DNA of 64,000 nucleotides from Algoriphagus formosus (GTDB lineage Bacteria > Bacteroidota > Bacteroidia > Cytophagales > Cyclobacteriaceae). Position numbers and translations under genes: made by a program. Where the stretch lies: assembly GCF_002807035.1 (NCBI RefSeq), contig NZ_NIUC01000004.1, positions 226,327 through 290,326 of the forward strand, in the 5' to 3' direction. The notes below the pieces were generated by a model, which saw only the letters and a program-made list of their open reading frames with translations, searched no databases and was not told the DNA's origin. Below, piece after piece: positions 35,592-45,301 of this stretch; within the stretch, counting starts at the first letter, position 1, and each line of letters starts with the position of its first letter.

Positions 35592-35612
35592 AAAGGGGGA
35601 AACCCCTTTTTT
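35592..35612 (+). terminator. Rho-independent terminator of ardC
   Basis: AAAGGGG-GAAA-CCCCTTT hairpin with a run of six Ts (stem included), directly after the ardC stop codon. Confidence 0.8.
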
Positions 35613-35685
35613 GGTCGATTTTTTTAAGCTTTAATTTTGATTTAAGCTTCAGGTAGGAGATTTTTGGGTTTCTAGCCAAAGTATT

Positions 35686-36528
35686 GTGAAACATTCCATT
35701 CCTATCCGAACCATCCATTTATTTGAAAAGTTGGACCTCCTCTTGTTGGAAAAATTGAGGGTTCTTAATTCTGAGGAATGGGAAGCGTCTACCAGGGCGG
35801 GTTCATGGACTGTCAAGCAGCTAGCATGCCACCTTTTAGACGGAAACCTTCGAGCATTGTCCATGCTTAGGGATGGCTATTTTGGTGAAAACCAGGGTGA
35901 TATTAATTCTTACACCGATTTGGTGACTTTCCTGAATCGATTGAATGCTGATTGGGTTAAAGCGATGCAGCGCCTCAGTCCAAGCGTATTGATTAGCCTT
36001 TTGGAATCTTCAGGGAAGGAATATAGAGGGCTATTGAGATCATTGAAGCCATTTGAGAAGGCAGTTTTCAGTGTAGCTTGGGCAGGGGAGGAAGAGTCAT
36101 TAAATTGGTTTCATGTAGCAAGGGAATACACGGAAAAATGGCATCATATCCAGCAGATTTTAGAGGCGATAGACCAATCAGATAGAAGGTTGCTAGCAGA
36201 AGAATTTTATATGCCTTACTTGGAAACTTCAATGCGTGCCCTCCCAAATCATTTTTCTGCCTTGGATCTAGATGTGCGATCATTAGTAAAAATAGAGATC
36301 AAAGGTGAGTTTAAAGCTACTTGGTGGCTCAGTAATACCGAAAATTCCTGGGTTCTTTTGCCATTTAGCAAAAGACAACCTTCTTCTGTCATTACTGTCC
36401 CTGATGATTTGGCTTGGAGAATTTTTACCAAGGGTGTTTCTCAAAAGGAGGCATTGGAAAAGTTAGAATTCACCGGAGAAGATATCTTTGCGAATCATTT
36501 TGTGAAGATGTTAGCGGTGATGGCATAG
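35686..36528 (+). CDS. DinB-like/maleylpyruvate isomerase N-terminal domain protein
   Basis: 280 residues starting at GTG. The first ~165 residues form a four-helix DinB/MDMPI bundle with W-x-V-K-Q-L-A-C-HLLDGNLRAL (His50-like ligand) and a second His pair in VAREYTEKWHHIQQI, the usual metal triad. The C-terminal ~110 residues are an SCP2-like domain. Thiol-dependent transferase or isomerase activity is possible; bacillithiol/mycothiol use is not shown. Confidence 0.75.
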   Translation: MKHSIPIRTIHLFEKLDLLLLEKLRVLNSEEWEASTRAGSWTVKQLACHLLDGNLRALSMLRDGYFGENQGDINSYTDLVTFLNRLNADWVKAMQRLSPSVLISLLESSGKEYRGLLRSLKPFEKAVFSVAWAGEEESLNWFHVAREYTEKWHHIQQILEAIDQSDRRLLAEEFYMPYLETSMRALPNHFSALDLDVRSLVKIEIKGEFKATWWLSNTENSWVLLPFSKRQPSSVITVPDDLAWRIFTKGVSQKEALEKLEFTGEDIFANHFVKMLAVMA

Positions 36529-36740
36529 ATTTTTATTCATAAGGCTTGAATCTAATTGGCTGAAAAAAGTCTACTTCGGCCTTTGTTGCTTTAGGCCGGG
36601 AATAAAGGAAAAAATAAGTTTATAATGGGTGTGACGAAGTTAAAGTAAATAGATATCATAAAATCTAATATTTATTTAAATCTTGAATATTATCCAGAAT
36701 TTTAATTTATAATTATCTTCGAACCTAACCTGTAAATAAA

Positions 36741-37013
36741 ATGGACTGGAATAAAGTAATAAATAATTCAATTGAAATCTTGCAAAAATCAGACAGGGGG
36801 GTGGTTTTGATGGATATGTACAATAATATTTTAACTCCTGAGGAAGCCGCTTTTAATAAAATTACAGTTACGCCATTCAACGCTATGGCCTTAATTCAAA
36901 AACAATTTGCTGCCCTTGGTTTTGATATTTACAAGAAGGAGAACAGGATTAAAATGATTGCCTTGCTTGAGGAGATAGACAAATTGGCAAGTTCAAGGAA
37001 AAGCAATTTTTAA
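36741..37013 (+). CDS. Small protein of unknown function
   Basis: 90 residues, soluble, mostly helical in appearance, no signal peptide, no recognised motif. It has a clean ATG start and its own upstream gap of ~210 bp rich in A+T. I cannot assign a function. Confidence 0.5.
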   Translation: MDWNKVINNSIEILQKSDRGVVLMDMYNNILTPEEAAFNKITVTPFNAMALIQKQFAALGFDIYKKENRIKMIALLEEIDKLASSRKSNF

Positions 37014-37074
37014 GATTGATTTTTTATCATTAAACTGACAATGTCTTTTATTTAACTTTTGGCTAGTAAATTAG

Positions 37075-37419
37075 GTGAAAACGAATTACAATCAACGGAA
37101 ATTTAAGATAGTCCAGACTAGCGGTGCAGGAGAATTGGATTCAGACCAGATTTTTGTTTATATGCAGAAAGGGGAGATACTAACCTGTACTTATTCAGGA
37201 GTGGGTTTTCTACAAGGAAATATTTTGGGTAAGGTGGATCCCAGTACAGGAAGTTTGATTTTTACGTACCATCAACTGAATGATCAGGGGGAATTATCAA
37301 GTGGAATATGTCAGTCAACTCCAGAGTTTCTTGATTCGGGTAAAATACGACTTCATGAGAAATGGGAATGGTTATCCGGGAAGAAGGGTATTGGAGAAAG
37401 TATTTTGGAAGAGATTTAA
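37075..37419 (+). CDS. Small conserved protein (often mislabelled 'N-acetylglutamate synthase')
   Basis: 114 residues from GTG 37075. It has the pattern of a compact beta protein: DQIFVYMQKGEILTCTYSG, FTYHQLNDQGELSSGICQS, IRLHEKWEWLSGKKGIGES. Homologues of this pattern are, as I recall, annotated in databases as N-acetylglutamate synthase, but there is no GNAT or AAK motif here, so that name is unsupported. Function unknown. Confidence 0.7.
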   Translation: MKTNYNQRKFKIVQTSGAGELDSDQIFVYMQKGEILTCTYSGVGFLQGNILGKVDPSTGSLIFTYHQLNDQGELSSGICQSTPEFLDSGKIRLHEKWEWLSGKKGIGESILEEI

Positions 37420-37686
37420 TTTATAAATCCAATTCTAGTTCCTAGGATTGTGTAAAGAGGCGACATGTTTTTACAGCTTATCTGATTGCAGATTTTAATT
37501 GTGTTACTTTTTTTATCCAATAGCCTTGGCTTTTGTGATAATTTTTTGAGCGTTGGACAGAGTAGGATTTGGAATGAAAAGGGGGGTAGTGGCTAATTTA
37601 GAGGAGGTAGGAGAAGGGGTTTTGATTTATGTCACCCTTAAAAGGATGTCAAGGAAAGTGCTGAATTAAAAGGGAGAACAAGAACT

Positions 37687-37995
37687 TTAGGAATTTCCAA
37701 AATTATCCAAATCTTTAAGTATTGGTCCCAATTTCTTGCCCTTATTGGATAGGTTGTAGGAAGTTCTAGGAGGAAACCCTTGAATTTCCTTCCGTTGTAT
37801 TAAACCGTTTTCCTCCAATTGGCGAAGATGCTTTGTAAGTACTTTTTTTGAAACCTTGGGTATTGTTTGCCAAAGTTCATTGAAACGGTAATTTCCTTGA
37901 TGAAATAAGTGATACAAAATCAAAGGATTCCATTTTCCAGAAATCATATCCAGTGATTTTTTTAATCCGCAATTCTCAAATTCAGTGTACTTCAT
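37687..37995 (-). CDS. HxlR family transcriptional regulator
   Basis: 102 residues of winged-helix HxlR type: NCGLKKSLDMISGKWNPLILYHL, FNELWQTIPKVSKKVLTKHLRQLEENGLIQRKE, and the wing PPRTSYNLSNKGKKL. The N-terminal Cys in NCGL is the residue that senses oxidants/quinones in some members. It is divergent from the metallo-beta-lactamase-fold gene with a palindromic operator candidate between them. Confidence 0.9.
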   Translation of the reverse strand: MKYTEFENCGLKKSLDMISGKWNPLILYHLFHQGNYRFNELWQTIPKVSKKVLTKHLRQLEENGLIQRKEIQGFPPRTSYNLSNKGKKLGPILKDLDNFGNS

Positions 37996-38016
37996 AGTTT
38001 CTTTTGAAAAACTAGA

Positions 38017-38042
38017 TTACCAAAAAGTAACCTTCTTGGTAA
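38017..38042. promoter_or_regulatory. Candidate HxlR operator
   Basis: TTACCAA (38017-38023) and TTGGTAA (38036-38042) are perfect inverted half-sites separated by 12 nt in the 90-bp divergent region between the HxlR gene and the MBL gene. Confidence 0.55.
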
Positions 38043-38086
38043 AAGGTTGAGTGTCTCATAGGTTTGATGAAGAAATAAAAAATGAG

Positions 38087-38854
38087 ATGAAATTACAACT
38101 TTGGCGAAATGCTACTTTAGAATTGACAATTGGAGATTGGAAGCTATTGGTGGATCCTATGTTAGGAGAAAAAGGCTCCTTTGGTCCATTTCCATGGACA
38201 GATGATAAGCGAGACAACCCCTTGGTGGATTTGCCTTTTACAAAAGAGGAGCTTAAAAGGAAGTTAAATCAAATCAATGCGATATTCGTATCCCATCTCC
38301 ATCCTGATCACTTTGATCAAGCAGCAATAGATTTGATTGACAAAAATAAAACAATCATTTGTCCTTATACTTTAACAAAAACCATAAAATCTTACGGCTT
38401 TCGGTCTGTTATTGAAATACGGGATGGATTAAACCTAAATGGAATCAATTTACAACTCACTATGGGAAGACATGGGGAAGGGGAGATTGGAAAATTGATG
38501 GGACCGGTTTATGGATTGGTGATTTCTCAAGGGAGTAATTCTATTTACATAGCTGGAGACACAATTTGGTGTCCGGAGGTTGGCAGTATTGTTGAGTTTT
38601 ATAAACCTAAGCATATGATAGTAGCAGGTGGTGCAGCAACATTTCAAATGGGTAAGCCCGTTACTATGAATGCCCAAGATATCAAGGAATTAGCTGATTT
38701 TACATCAGGATCTTTAATCTGGCTTACTCATTTGGAAGCCATAAGTCCCTGTCAAGAGGGACGAGATTTTTTAGTGGAATTTATCAAGCAAAATAATCTT
38801 TCTGGGAGGGTCTTTGTCCCAAAGGATGGAGAAGAATTTGAGTTGAAGTTTTGA
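38087..38854 (+). CDS. MBL-fold metallo-hydrolase (UlaG-like)
   Basis: About 255 residues from ATG 38087; an in-frame GTG at 38051 would overlap the operator region. The zinc motif HLHPDHFD (HxHxDH) is near residue 79, with GRHGEGE and SIYIAGDTIW as later ligands, and a C-terminal His in WLTHLEAISP. It is the simple UlaG/L-ascorbate-lactonase-like subgroup; substrate unknown. Probably controlled by the divergent HxlR regulator. Confidence 0.87.
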   Translation: MKLQLWRNATLELTIGDWKLLVDPMLGEKGSFGPFPWTDDKRDNPLVDLPFTKEELKRKLNQINAIFVSHLHPDHFDQAAIDLIDKNKTIICPYTLTKTIKSYGFRSVIEIRDGLNLNGINLQLTMGRHGEGEIGKLMGPVYGLVISQGSNSIYIAGDTIWCPEVGSIVEFYKPKHMIVAGGAATFQMGKPVTMNAQDIKELADFTSGSLIWLTHLEAISPCQEGRDFLVEFIKQNNLSGRVFVPKDGEEFELKF

Positions 38855-39023
38855 AGTAAAACCCTTAATGAATTCACTTGAATTCAGGGATTTAATCTGT
38901 TGTTGATTTTGAAAGGCGTGAATACAACCAAAAGTAACAGCTTCAACATTTACTTTTGTAACGGGTTATTAAGAAGATTTAATTAGTTTTAGACAAGATT
39001 ATTTAATAAAAAATTCAACAGAA

Positions 39024-39422
39024 TTACTTGCTTAAATAGGTTTTCAAAATCTCAATGGATTCTTTGTTTAGGGGTTTGTTGAAATAGCCTTTTATCAATT
39101 TATACTCATTGGCCATTTCTCTATGCGCCATTGATATTGAGGAGGTAAGCATGAAGACATGCAAATTATCAGTAAATTCACTCTTGATTTCATTGAGGAT
39201 ATCAAATCCACTTAATTCTGGCATGTTTATATCTAGAATAAGAATTACCTCTCCATTACTGAAGCTTAATTCGTTAATTAAATGAGTCAGTCCTTCTCTG
39301 GGAGAATTGAAGGACTTAAAACTGACTCCTTCCCCGATAAGCCCACTTTTTTCCAGGAGTTTTTTCGTAATTAGAATACAGATAGGGTCGTCGTCTATTG
39401 CGATGATTTTCTTAGGAAGCAT
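39024..39422 (-). CDS. Single-domain response regulator
   Basis: 132 residues, receiver domain only: acidic pocket IDDDP (9-13), phosphoacceptor D64 in LILDINMPELSG, conserved Thr in FMLTSSI, and Lys in GYFNKPLNK. With no output domain it acts through protein contacts. It overlaps the upstream sensor gene by 11 bp and is its probable partner. Confidence 0.9.
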   Translation of the reverse strand: MLPKKIIAIDDDPICILITKKLLEKSGLIGEGVSFKSFNSPREGLTHLINELSFSNGEVILILDINMPELSGFDILNEIKSEFTDNLHVFMLTSSISMAHREMANEYKLIKGYFNKPLNKESIEILKTYLSK

Positions 39423-41733
39423 TAGGCAAAATAATTTTGAAACTTGTACCTGAATTAGTTGTATTGATCACCTGGATGCTACCCTTAATCAATTCCAATA
39501 AGGTAGCCGATGATCTGAGCTTCCATGATTCTAGTTCAGGAAAATCACTAAGATTATATGTTTCTATTCCTTTTAGTTCTCGGTCCAGTTTTACCTTTAT
39601 TTCAATAATAGCATTGATTGACTTTTCTTGATAGGCAATTATTTCCATATGAAATGGAATGTTTTTTTGTCTGTTTTTATGAATGAACGAGAAAATCTGA
39701 TTTAGAGTAAGTTTCAAATAATCTTTGGTAGTCAAGATTAAGAAATCCTCAGGGATGGATATTTTTAGATTGTTGATGCTGTATTTAAAATAAGGGAAAT
39801 TAGTTTTAATGATGTCATTGATGAAATAGTCCAGATTTATAGGCTCTATGTCGTATATGCCAGGCGACTCTAGATTTGTAATTGCATCTAAATCAGAAAT
39901 CACCTCATTTACCTTATCCAGACATATTTTAAATGAATCTAAGAAACCTTGTTTTTCTTTTTGAGAATCAGAGAGTTCGATCAATTGATAAAGCCCTGTT
40001 AAATTAGCTATTTGACTTCTAAATAGGTGGGAGGTAATGTTGTTGAACTCAACCAGTTTAGCATTCAAGACAGAGGTTAATCTAAGCACCCTATTCAATT
40101 CATTTTGCTGAAAAACTTTGTCTGTCACGTCATGACCTATCCACAAAAGACCTTCTGAACTTTTTTCACCCATGAAGACTACATCCCATTCACAAAATTT
40201 TTCTTCCCCTTTTTTGGTGTATTGCTTTAAGATCGATCTAAATATTTTCCCGGGATTTTCAATTGCTTTTTTGGCTATTTTTTCTGACTCTAATAGTCCG
40301 GGCTGGTCTATTACTGAAATGTCAGCAGCTTTTCCAAATCCATAACTTTCATCAAAGCCGAAGAAATGCTTATAATATTCATTGATAAAAATCACTTCTT
40401 TTTCAGTACTCATCCTGAAAATGAAAAATGAATTGTTATTTACTAACCCTTCTAAAAATTGTGTTCTTTTTTCAAGGAGAAAATTATTTCTCTCCAGCAT
40501 ATTCTTCACCTTCATATCTTCAGTGATATCTTGAATGCTTCCTATGATTTTTATGGTTTTTCCTTCTACCTTAATGGGGTTTCCAATTACTTTTACCCAT
40601 TTATTTTGATGATCATTTGATAGAAATCTATAGTTGTTTTCATACGGTTTTCCAGAATTTATGCATTCCTCAAAATCCCTTTCCATTTGATCATAGCTTT
40701 CTTTAGGATAGAAGCTTTTCACAAAGTCTAGACTAAGTTCATGTCTGTTATCAAGTCCATATATTCGATAGGTGTTTTGTGTCCAAAATATTTTGTTTTC
40801 CTCAAGGTTTACCTCCCATGCTCCAATGGTACTTTGTTTTTCCATCTCTTTCATTAGAGATTGGTAAAGTAAGAGGTCTGATTGAAGCTCCTTTGTTATT
40901 GTAATATCTTTAAATACGATTATTAAAGTATTGTTGGAATCGAGATAGTCTAGATTATATGTTCGTTTGTTATGCTTGGAATAATATTTTATCGATCCTT
41001 CTTTTTGACCTATTAAGGATATTTGACCTTTTACTTCGGATACCATTTCTTCCAGTGGGTTTGATATGGTTTTCGAAAGATTCTTGGAAGATGGGAATGT
41101 GAATACAAAATCTTGCGGTAACTGTAGCAAGTCTTTAGTATGATCACCGATTGTGACAGTTTCATCATTATAGTCCAGAACAATACCCCCAACCTTGGCT
41201 ATTTTTGCTATATCATAGACTCTTTTTTGCCATTTTTCAATTTGCTGCTTTTCTTTTTTTATTTGATAGTTGGATTTATGGATGTCTAATAGATTATTTG
41301 CTTGCTTAGCAAGCAATCGTAGGTTCTTTAGTTGGAAGTCATCTAGGTGCTTTGGGCTGTAGTCTAAAACACAACATGTCCCAATCGTATTTCCTGATTC
41401 GGATTTCAAAGGAAACCCTGCGTAGAATTGAACACCAAATTCTTCCAAAGCAGGATGATTTTTTAATTCAGGATCTTCCTTTAAGTCCGGAATTACCAAA
41501 AAATTCAAATTTTCCTCTTTGAGTTTTTTACAAATTGAGTATTTAATCGGAGTTTCTCGAACATCCAACCCGAAAGCAGATTTAAACCACTGTCTTTCCG
41601 GTTCCAGCAGTACGATAAGACTTACAGCACAATCGCAAATTTCAGCTGCCATTTCTGTGATTTCATCAAAAACTCCCTGCTTTTCTGTATCTAAAATCTG
41701 GTATGATTGTAGGTCTTTATATGCTAAATCCAT
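39412..41733 (-). CDS. GAF/PAS multi-sensor histidine kinase-like protein, degenerate catalytic domain
   Basis: 773 residues, no TM helix. Residues ~1-160 are a GAF domain (VFDEITEMAAEICDCAVSLIVL...GTCCVLDYSP). Three PAS-like regions follow (about 170-285, 290-410 and 415-540; for example IYGLDNRHELSLDFVKSFYP and WIGHDVTDK). The C-terminal third keeps a dimerisation-like helix with His (NITSHLFRSQIANLTGL), but the ATPase G-boxes are not recognisable. Kinase activity is therefore doubtful; it may relay through another kinase to the overlapping response regulator. Confidence 0.82.
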   Translation of the reverse strand: MDLAYKDLQSYQILDTEKQGVFDEITEMAAEICDCAVSLIVLLEPERQWFKSAFGLDVRETPIKYSICKKLKEENLNFLVIPDLKEDPELKNHPALEEFGVQFYAGFPLKSESGNTIGTCCVLDYSPKHLDDFQLKNLRLLAKQANNLLDIHKSNYQIKKEKQQIEKWQKRVYDIAKIAKVGGIVLDYNDETVTIGDHTKDLLQLPQDFVFTFPSSKNLSKTISNPLEEMVSEVKGQISLIGQKEGSIKYYSKHNKRTYNLDYLDSNNTLIIVFKDITITKELQSDLLLYQSLMKEMEKQSTIGAWEVNLEENKIFWTQNTYRIYGLDNRHELSLDFVKSFYPKESYDQMERDFEECINSGKPYENNYRFLSNDHQNKWVKVIGNPIKVEGKTIKIIGSIQDITEDMKVKNMLERNNFLLEKRTQFLEGLVNNNSFFIFRMSTEKEVIFINEYYKHFFGFDESYGFGKAADISVIDQPGLLESEKIAKKAIENPGKIFRSILKQYTKKGEEKFCEWDVVFMGEKSSEGLLWIGHDVTDKVFQQNELNRVLRLTSVLNAKLVEFNNITSHLFRSQIANLTGLYQLIELSDSQKEKQGFLDSFKICLDKVNEVISDLDAITNLESPGIYDIEPINLDYFINDIIKTNFPYFKYSINNLKISIPEDFLILTTKDYLKLTLNQIFSFIHKNRQKNIPFHMEIIAYQEKSINAIIEIKVKLDRELKGIETYNLSDFPELESWKLRSSATLLELIKGSIQVINTTNSGTSFKIILPNAS

Positions 41734-41991
41734 TTTTTTATCTGTAAAATACAGGAAATGTTGTAATCATTTGATAGATTTAATAAAATCTAAAAATATT
41801 AAAAATAATTAGAATACGGCTACTGGATCTTTGATTTTGAAATGTAGTGAGATCGTATGGTTGGTTGGAGAAAAATACGATCCAAGAACAGGAAATTAGT
41901 AATTCTACTGAAAAAATTAGGTTCTTTAAGAACTGGATGAAAAGGTTGAATCATTCATGAGGGTAAACAGAATCATTTCTTCTAAAAAAAG

Positions 41992-42024
41992 AGGCTGTCT
42001 CTACTTTGAGACAGCCTTTTTATT
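41992..42024. terminator. Bidirectional rho-independent terminator
   Basis: AGGCTGTCTC (41992-42001) pairs with GAGACAGCCT (42008-42017); T-rich tails occur on both strands. It lies 26 bp past the stop of the minus-strand nuclease-like gene. Confidence 0.8.
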
Positions 42025-42049
42025 TCTATAAATTGGGATTACCCTGATT

Positions 42050-45000
42050 TTATTTTTTCACCAATCGGACCACTTTGGTTTCTGAGCCTTGATTGAGATG
42101 TAGGTAATACAATCCTCTCTTCAATTCTGATTCTTCAAAGTCTAATTCTAATTTTCCATTAACGAATGAACTCGTACCACTTTGAATCACATTTCCTCGA
42201 TGGTCAAACAGGATATAAGAAACTGTTATGTCCAATTTAATATCCAAGGTTATGCTAACTTCTGATTCAAAAGGATTTGGATAAGCTTTAATGATTCTGG
42301 CAGATTCAAAATCTGGATCTTCAGCAGGTTCATTTTCTTCTGTATCACAAGGGATGGTTCCACAAGCTCCCAAAGTAGCACCTCTTCTGAGTAAGGCCGG
42401 TACTGCTTGGATAGGAACGCTGATTGTTCTGGATTTGCCGGAATTACCTAAACTTATGCACATAGATACTCGATTCGCACTTCTGCCACTTCTTACATCC
42501 ACCACACAAACAGTGACCGTATCGGTAAACTCGTTGCCAGCCTCATCGGTTACTGTAAGCGTGTAGGTAGTCGTTTCGGTAGGTGATACCACAATCTCCT
42601 GTCCAACCTGTCCATCACTCCAGGTATAAGTATACGTTCCATTTCCGCCGGTTGCGGTCTCCGCACTTAAAGTAATATGGGATAATGGTGGATATCCTAA
42701 ATAGACAACCCCTCCTTCACCTGCATCAGAACTCAAGGCATCACCCGCGACTAATCTGGCAGAAACCGGTAAGTGATCAGAAGTCGTATTGGCGTAGTTT
42801 TCAATCAGGTTGAATGGAATAAACAATACTTCAGAACCTTCTAAGTAATTATCATAAAGTTCATTGGATAGGGTGATGTGATCGATCACATTATCATTGA
42901 ATATAAAGGATCTAAGACCCGCTTCACTAAGTGAAATCGTTACACCGTCAAATTCAGGATCAGAGATGATTACTTCATAAGTGCTTGGGCCGGATCCTAT
43001 GGATTCATCTAAATCATCATTGTAATCTCCCAAAAGAATAATGTTTTGATCCATGAAATAGGTGTCCAGGCTATCCTTCAAAACTTGGTTATCATAGCGT
43101 CTTCTTGCCAAGTCTTCATTGGAAGAACCTGATTTCGCATGAATATTGATCAAGCTGATTTTTTCCTTCACCCCATTGATATCGGCAATTAGTTCCACTA
43201 ACCAAGGCAATCTTCCACTGGACCAGAAGGAGGAAGGTGTACCAGTTGGATAGTCGTCCAATAATGAATTGCCCCCTAATCTGGCCTCGTCATAGATTTG
43301 TTCAAACAAGGCACGCTCACTTTGGATTTCTACCACAGCTGTATTGTAAATCAAGCAGAGCTTTTGAGGAGGGAATGTTGGATCCGGACCTTCAAATGAT
43401 CTGGAGAAGCGGTCAGAGCAAATGAGAGCGTATCCAGGCAATTGAGAAACCAAACTTGCCAAGAGCGCATCATCACTGACCTCCTGCACTGCAATGATAT
43501 CAGGCAGGGTTTCCTGGAATACCTTTAGTGCATTGCTTGCCTGTAGGCTGACATCATTCGGACCAAAATTGGATATAGTAGCTCCGAAAAACTCCATATT
43601 CCAAGTCATGACATCCAATGTCTGGTCTTTTGGAATGGAAGAACCTGCCGCTTCATAAGCGCTTGTTCCAGGTAAATCCTCAATGAATCTAGGGAATAGC
43701 TGTAGCGTTCCTCTAAAGCTGCCTAATACTCCGGTGATTAATTGTGGGGCCTGAGGAATGACTCTTCCCACAAGGCTAGATACTTGGCCATCAATTCGAA
43801 GGTCTAAAATACCGGAACCATCAATGATTTGATAATTACTTTCTGGGAAAAATAGCCCTTGTGGAATTAAAAAGGATGAATTCGGAATCTGAATAAGTTG
43901 TCCTTCCAGACTTGAATCGATTTCAGAAATTGTAACAACTTTAGGGTTGATGGTATTGCCACTGCTCAGTAGCTCAATCTCTGAAATATTTACCAGTTGA
44001 ATCTGTTGGTTGAAAGAACCGGTAGAGGCTAAAATCTCAACCTCATCCCCAATTTGATATAGTCCTGCTCCATGAAGCTGGCTATCAAAAACTGGAATTC
44101 CACCGCTTTGATCTTGTATAAATGCAGGACCGCCAAATTGGTCTGAAGCAGTGATGATACCACGAACCAATACTTCGGTTCCTTGCGGTTTTAAACGGGC
44201 TTCTGCAATGGGTATCAATACAGGTTCTGGATCAACAATTACTCCTCCAAAACTCTGTCCTGTATTGATTTGATTATAGGTATTCGGAATGGATTCTGAC
44301 CAAATGAAATCTGAATACTTCATTCCTGTACCCTGTAATTGTAGAGAAGTACCAACAGGAGCCGAGCTTGGCTGTGATTCACCAATATCCTCACTGGATA
44401 AGCCATCGGCAGGTCCTCCTACAGCAATGAAATTCCCCTCATAACTTAAAAACTGAAGTACTTCGTTTTCTGGGGATGGGCCAACAAGAGCAAAACCATC
44501 AGGACTGCCGTTCTGAAGTCCCGGTGTTGCAAAGAAAATAGTGCCAAATCCATTGTCTTGATCAGGTAAAATACCTGAAAGAGAGATTGTGGAATACACC
44601 GCCCCACCGTTACCATTGTAAAGGACAAGTGAATAGCCACTTAGGTCTAGACCCGCAGTACCAGCGAGCTCGATACCTTCATTGACATCAGAACCAGTAT
44701 TGTCATAATGAATTTCATTTACGAATAGAGTTGGTTCTCCCGTAAAATTCTGCCCGCTGTTGAAAGAACCGAAACTTTGGGCTGATTCAGGACTCCAGGT
44801 AAAATCAGCATAAGTCTTACCATTCCCCGTTAATTGAAGTGAGACACCAACAGGGGTAGAAGACCCTTCGCTGACACCAATGTCCTCGGAATTCATTCCG
44901 TCTGCCGGTCCTCCAATTGCTGTAAATGTTCCTTCATAGCTCAAAAATTGTATCACAGAGCCATTTTCTACTAAAGCAATTCCATCGGGTGCACCATTTT

Positions 45001-45301
45001 GGATCCCATTGACCGGGTAGGAAATCGATACTACTCCATACCCCCCTCCCAAATCTGGGATTAATCCTGATAGATTATTGGTGGAATAAACACTGCCATT
45101 TGCTCCATTGTAAAGAACCAAAGACCAACCACTGAGATCAGTTCCAGCCGGTCCTGCTATTTCTATAGCCTCCCCAGAGTCTGTGCCTGTATTGTCATAG
45201 TGGATTTCATTAATAAAAACTACCTGAGCCTGAGCTGTATAAGCTCCAAAAAGCAGGAAGATAAATAATGGTTTAAGTAAATTTTTTATCATTTTATTCA
45301 A
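42050..45301 (-). CDS. Secreted endonuclease/exonuclease/phosphatase-domain protein with T9SS sorting domain
   Basis: 1083 residues with a signal peptide ending AQAQ. Two tandem lamin-tail-like domains follow (VVFINEIHYDNTGTDSGEAIEI and LFVNEIHYDNTGSDVNEGIEL). Next are an OB/DUF5689-like segment (ARLKPQGTEVLVRGIITASD) and an EEP-fold nuclease domain (MTWNMEFFG, DIIAVQEVSD, INIHAKSG, LLGDYNDD, TTSDHLPVS). A beta-sandwich segment and a C-terminal T9SS type A sorting domain (YPNPFESEVSITLDI...KVVRLVKK) end it. It is probably an extracellular DNase or phosphodiesterase. Start may be the second ATG at 45292. Confidence 0.88.
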   Translation of the reverse strand: MNKMIKNLLKPLFIFLLFGAYTAQAQVVFINEIHYDNTGTDSGEAIEIAGPAGTDLSGWSLVLYNGANGSVYSTNNLSGLIPDLGGGYGVVSISYPVNGIQNGAPDGIALVENGSVIQFLSYEGTFTAIGGPADGMNSEDIGVSEGSSTPVGVSLQLTGNGKTYADFTWSPESAQSFGSFNSGQNFTGEPTLFVNEIHYDNTGSDVNEGIELAGTAGLDLSGYSLVLYNGNGGAVYSTISLSGILPDQDNGFGTIFFATPGLQNGSPDGFALVGPSPENEVLQFLSYEGNFIAVGGPADGLSSEDIGESQPSSAPVGTSLQLQGTGMKYSDFIWSESIPNTYNQINTGQSFGGVIVDPEPVLIPIAEARLKPQGTEVLVRGIITASDQFGGPAFIQDQSGGIPVFDSQLHGAGLYQIGDEVEILASTGSFNQQIQLVNISEIELLSSGNTINPKVVTISEIDSSLEGQLIQIPNSSFLIPQGLFFPESNYQIIDGSGILDLRIDGQVSSLVGRVIPQAPQLITGVLGSFRGTLQLFPRFIEDLPGTSAYEAAGSSIPKDQTLDVMTWNMEFFGATISNFGPNDVSLQASNALKVFQETLPDIIAVQEVSDDALLASLVSQLPGYALICSDRFSRSFEGPDPTFPPQKLCLIYNTAVVEIQSERALFEQIYDEARLGGNSLLDDYPTGTPSSFWSSGRLPWLVELIADINGVKEKISLINIHAKSGSSNEDLARRRYDNQVLKDSLDTYFMDQNIILLGDYNDDLDESIGSGPSTYEVIISDPEFDGVTISLSEAGLRSFIFNDNVIDHITLSNELYDNYLEGSEVLFIPFNLIENYANTTSDHLPVSARLVAGDALSSDAGEGGVVYLGYPPLSHITLSAETATGGNGTYTYTWSDGQVGQEIVVSPTETTTYTLTVTDEAGNEFTDTVTVCVVDVRSGRSANRVSMCISLGNSGKSRTISVPIQAVPALLRRGATLGACGTIPCDTEENEPAEDPDFESARIIKAYPNPFESEVSITLDIKLDITVSYILFDHRGNVIQSGTSSFVNGKLELDFEESELKRGLYYLHLNQGSETKVVRLVKK

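Noticed and set aside
42291..42566. Open frame on the plus strand inside the T9SS protein gene
   Set aside because: It lies wholly within the well-supported minus-strand gene and its sequence is a shadow of the low-complexity reverse frame.
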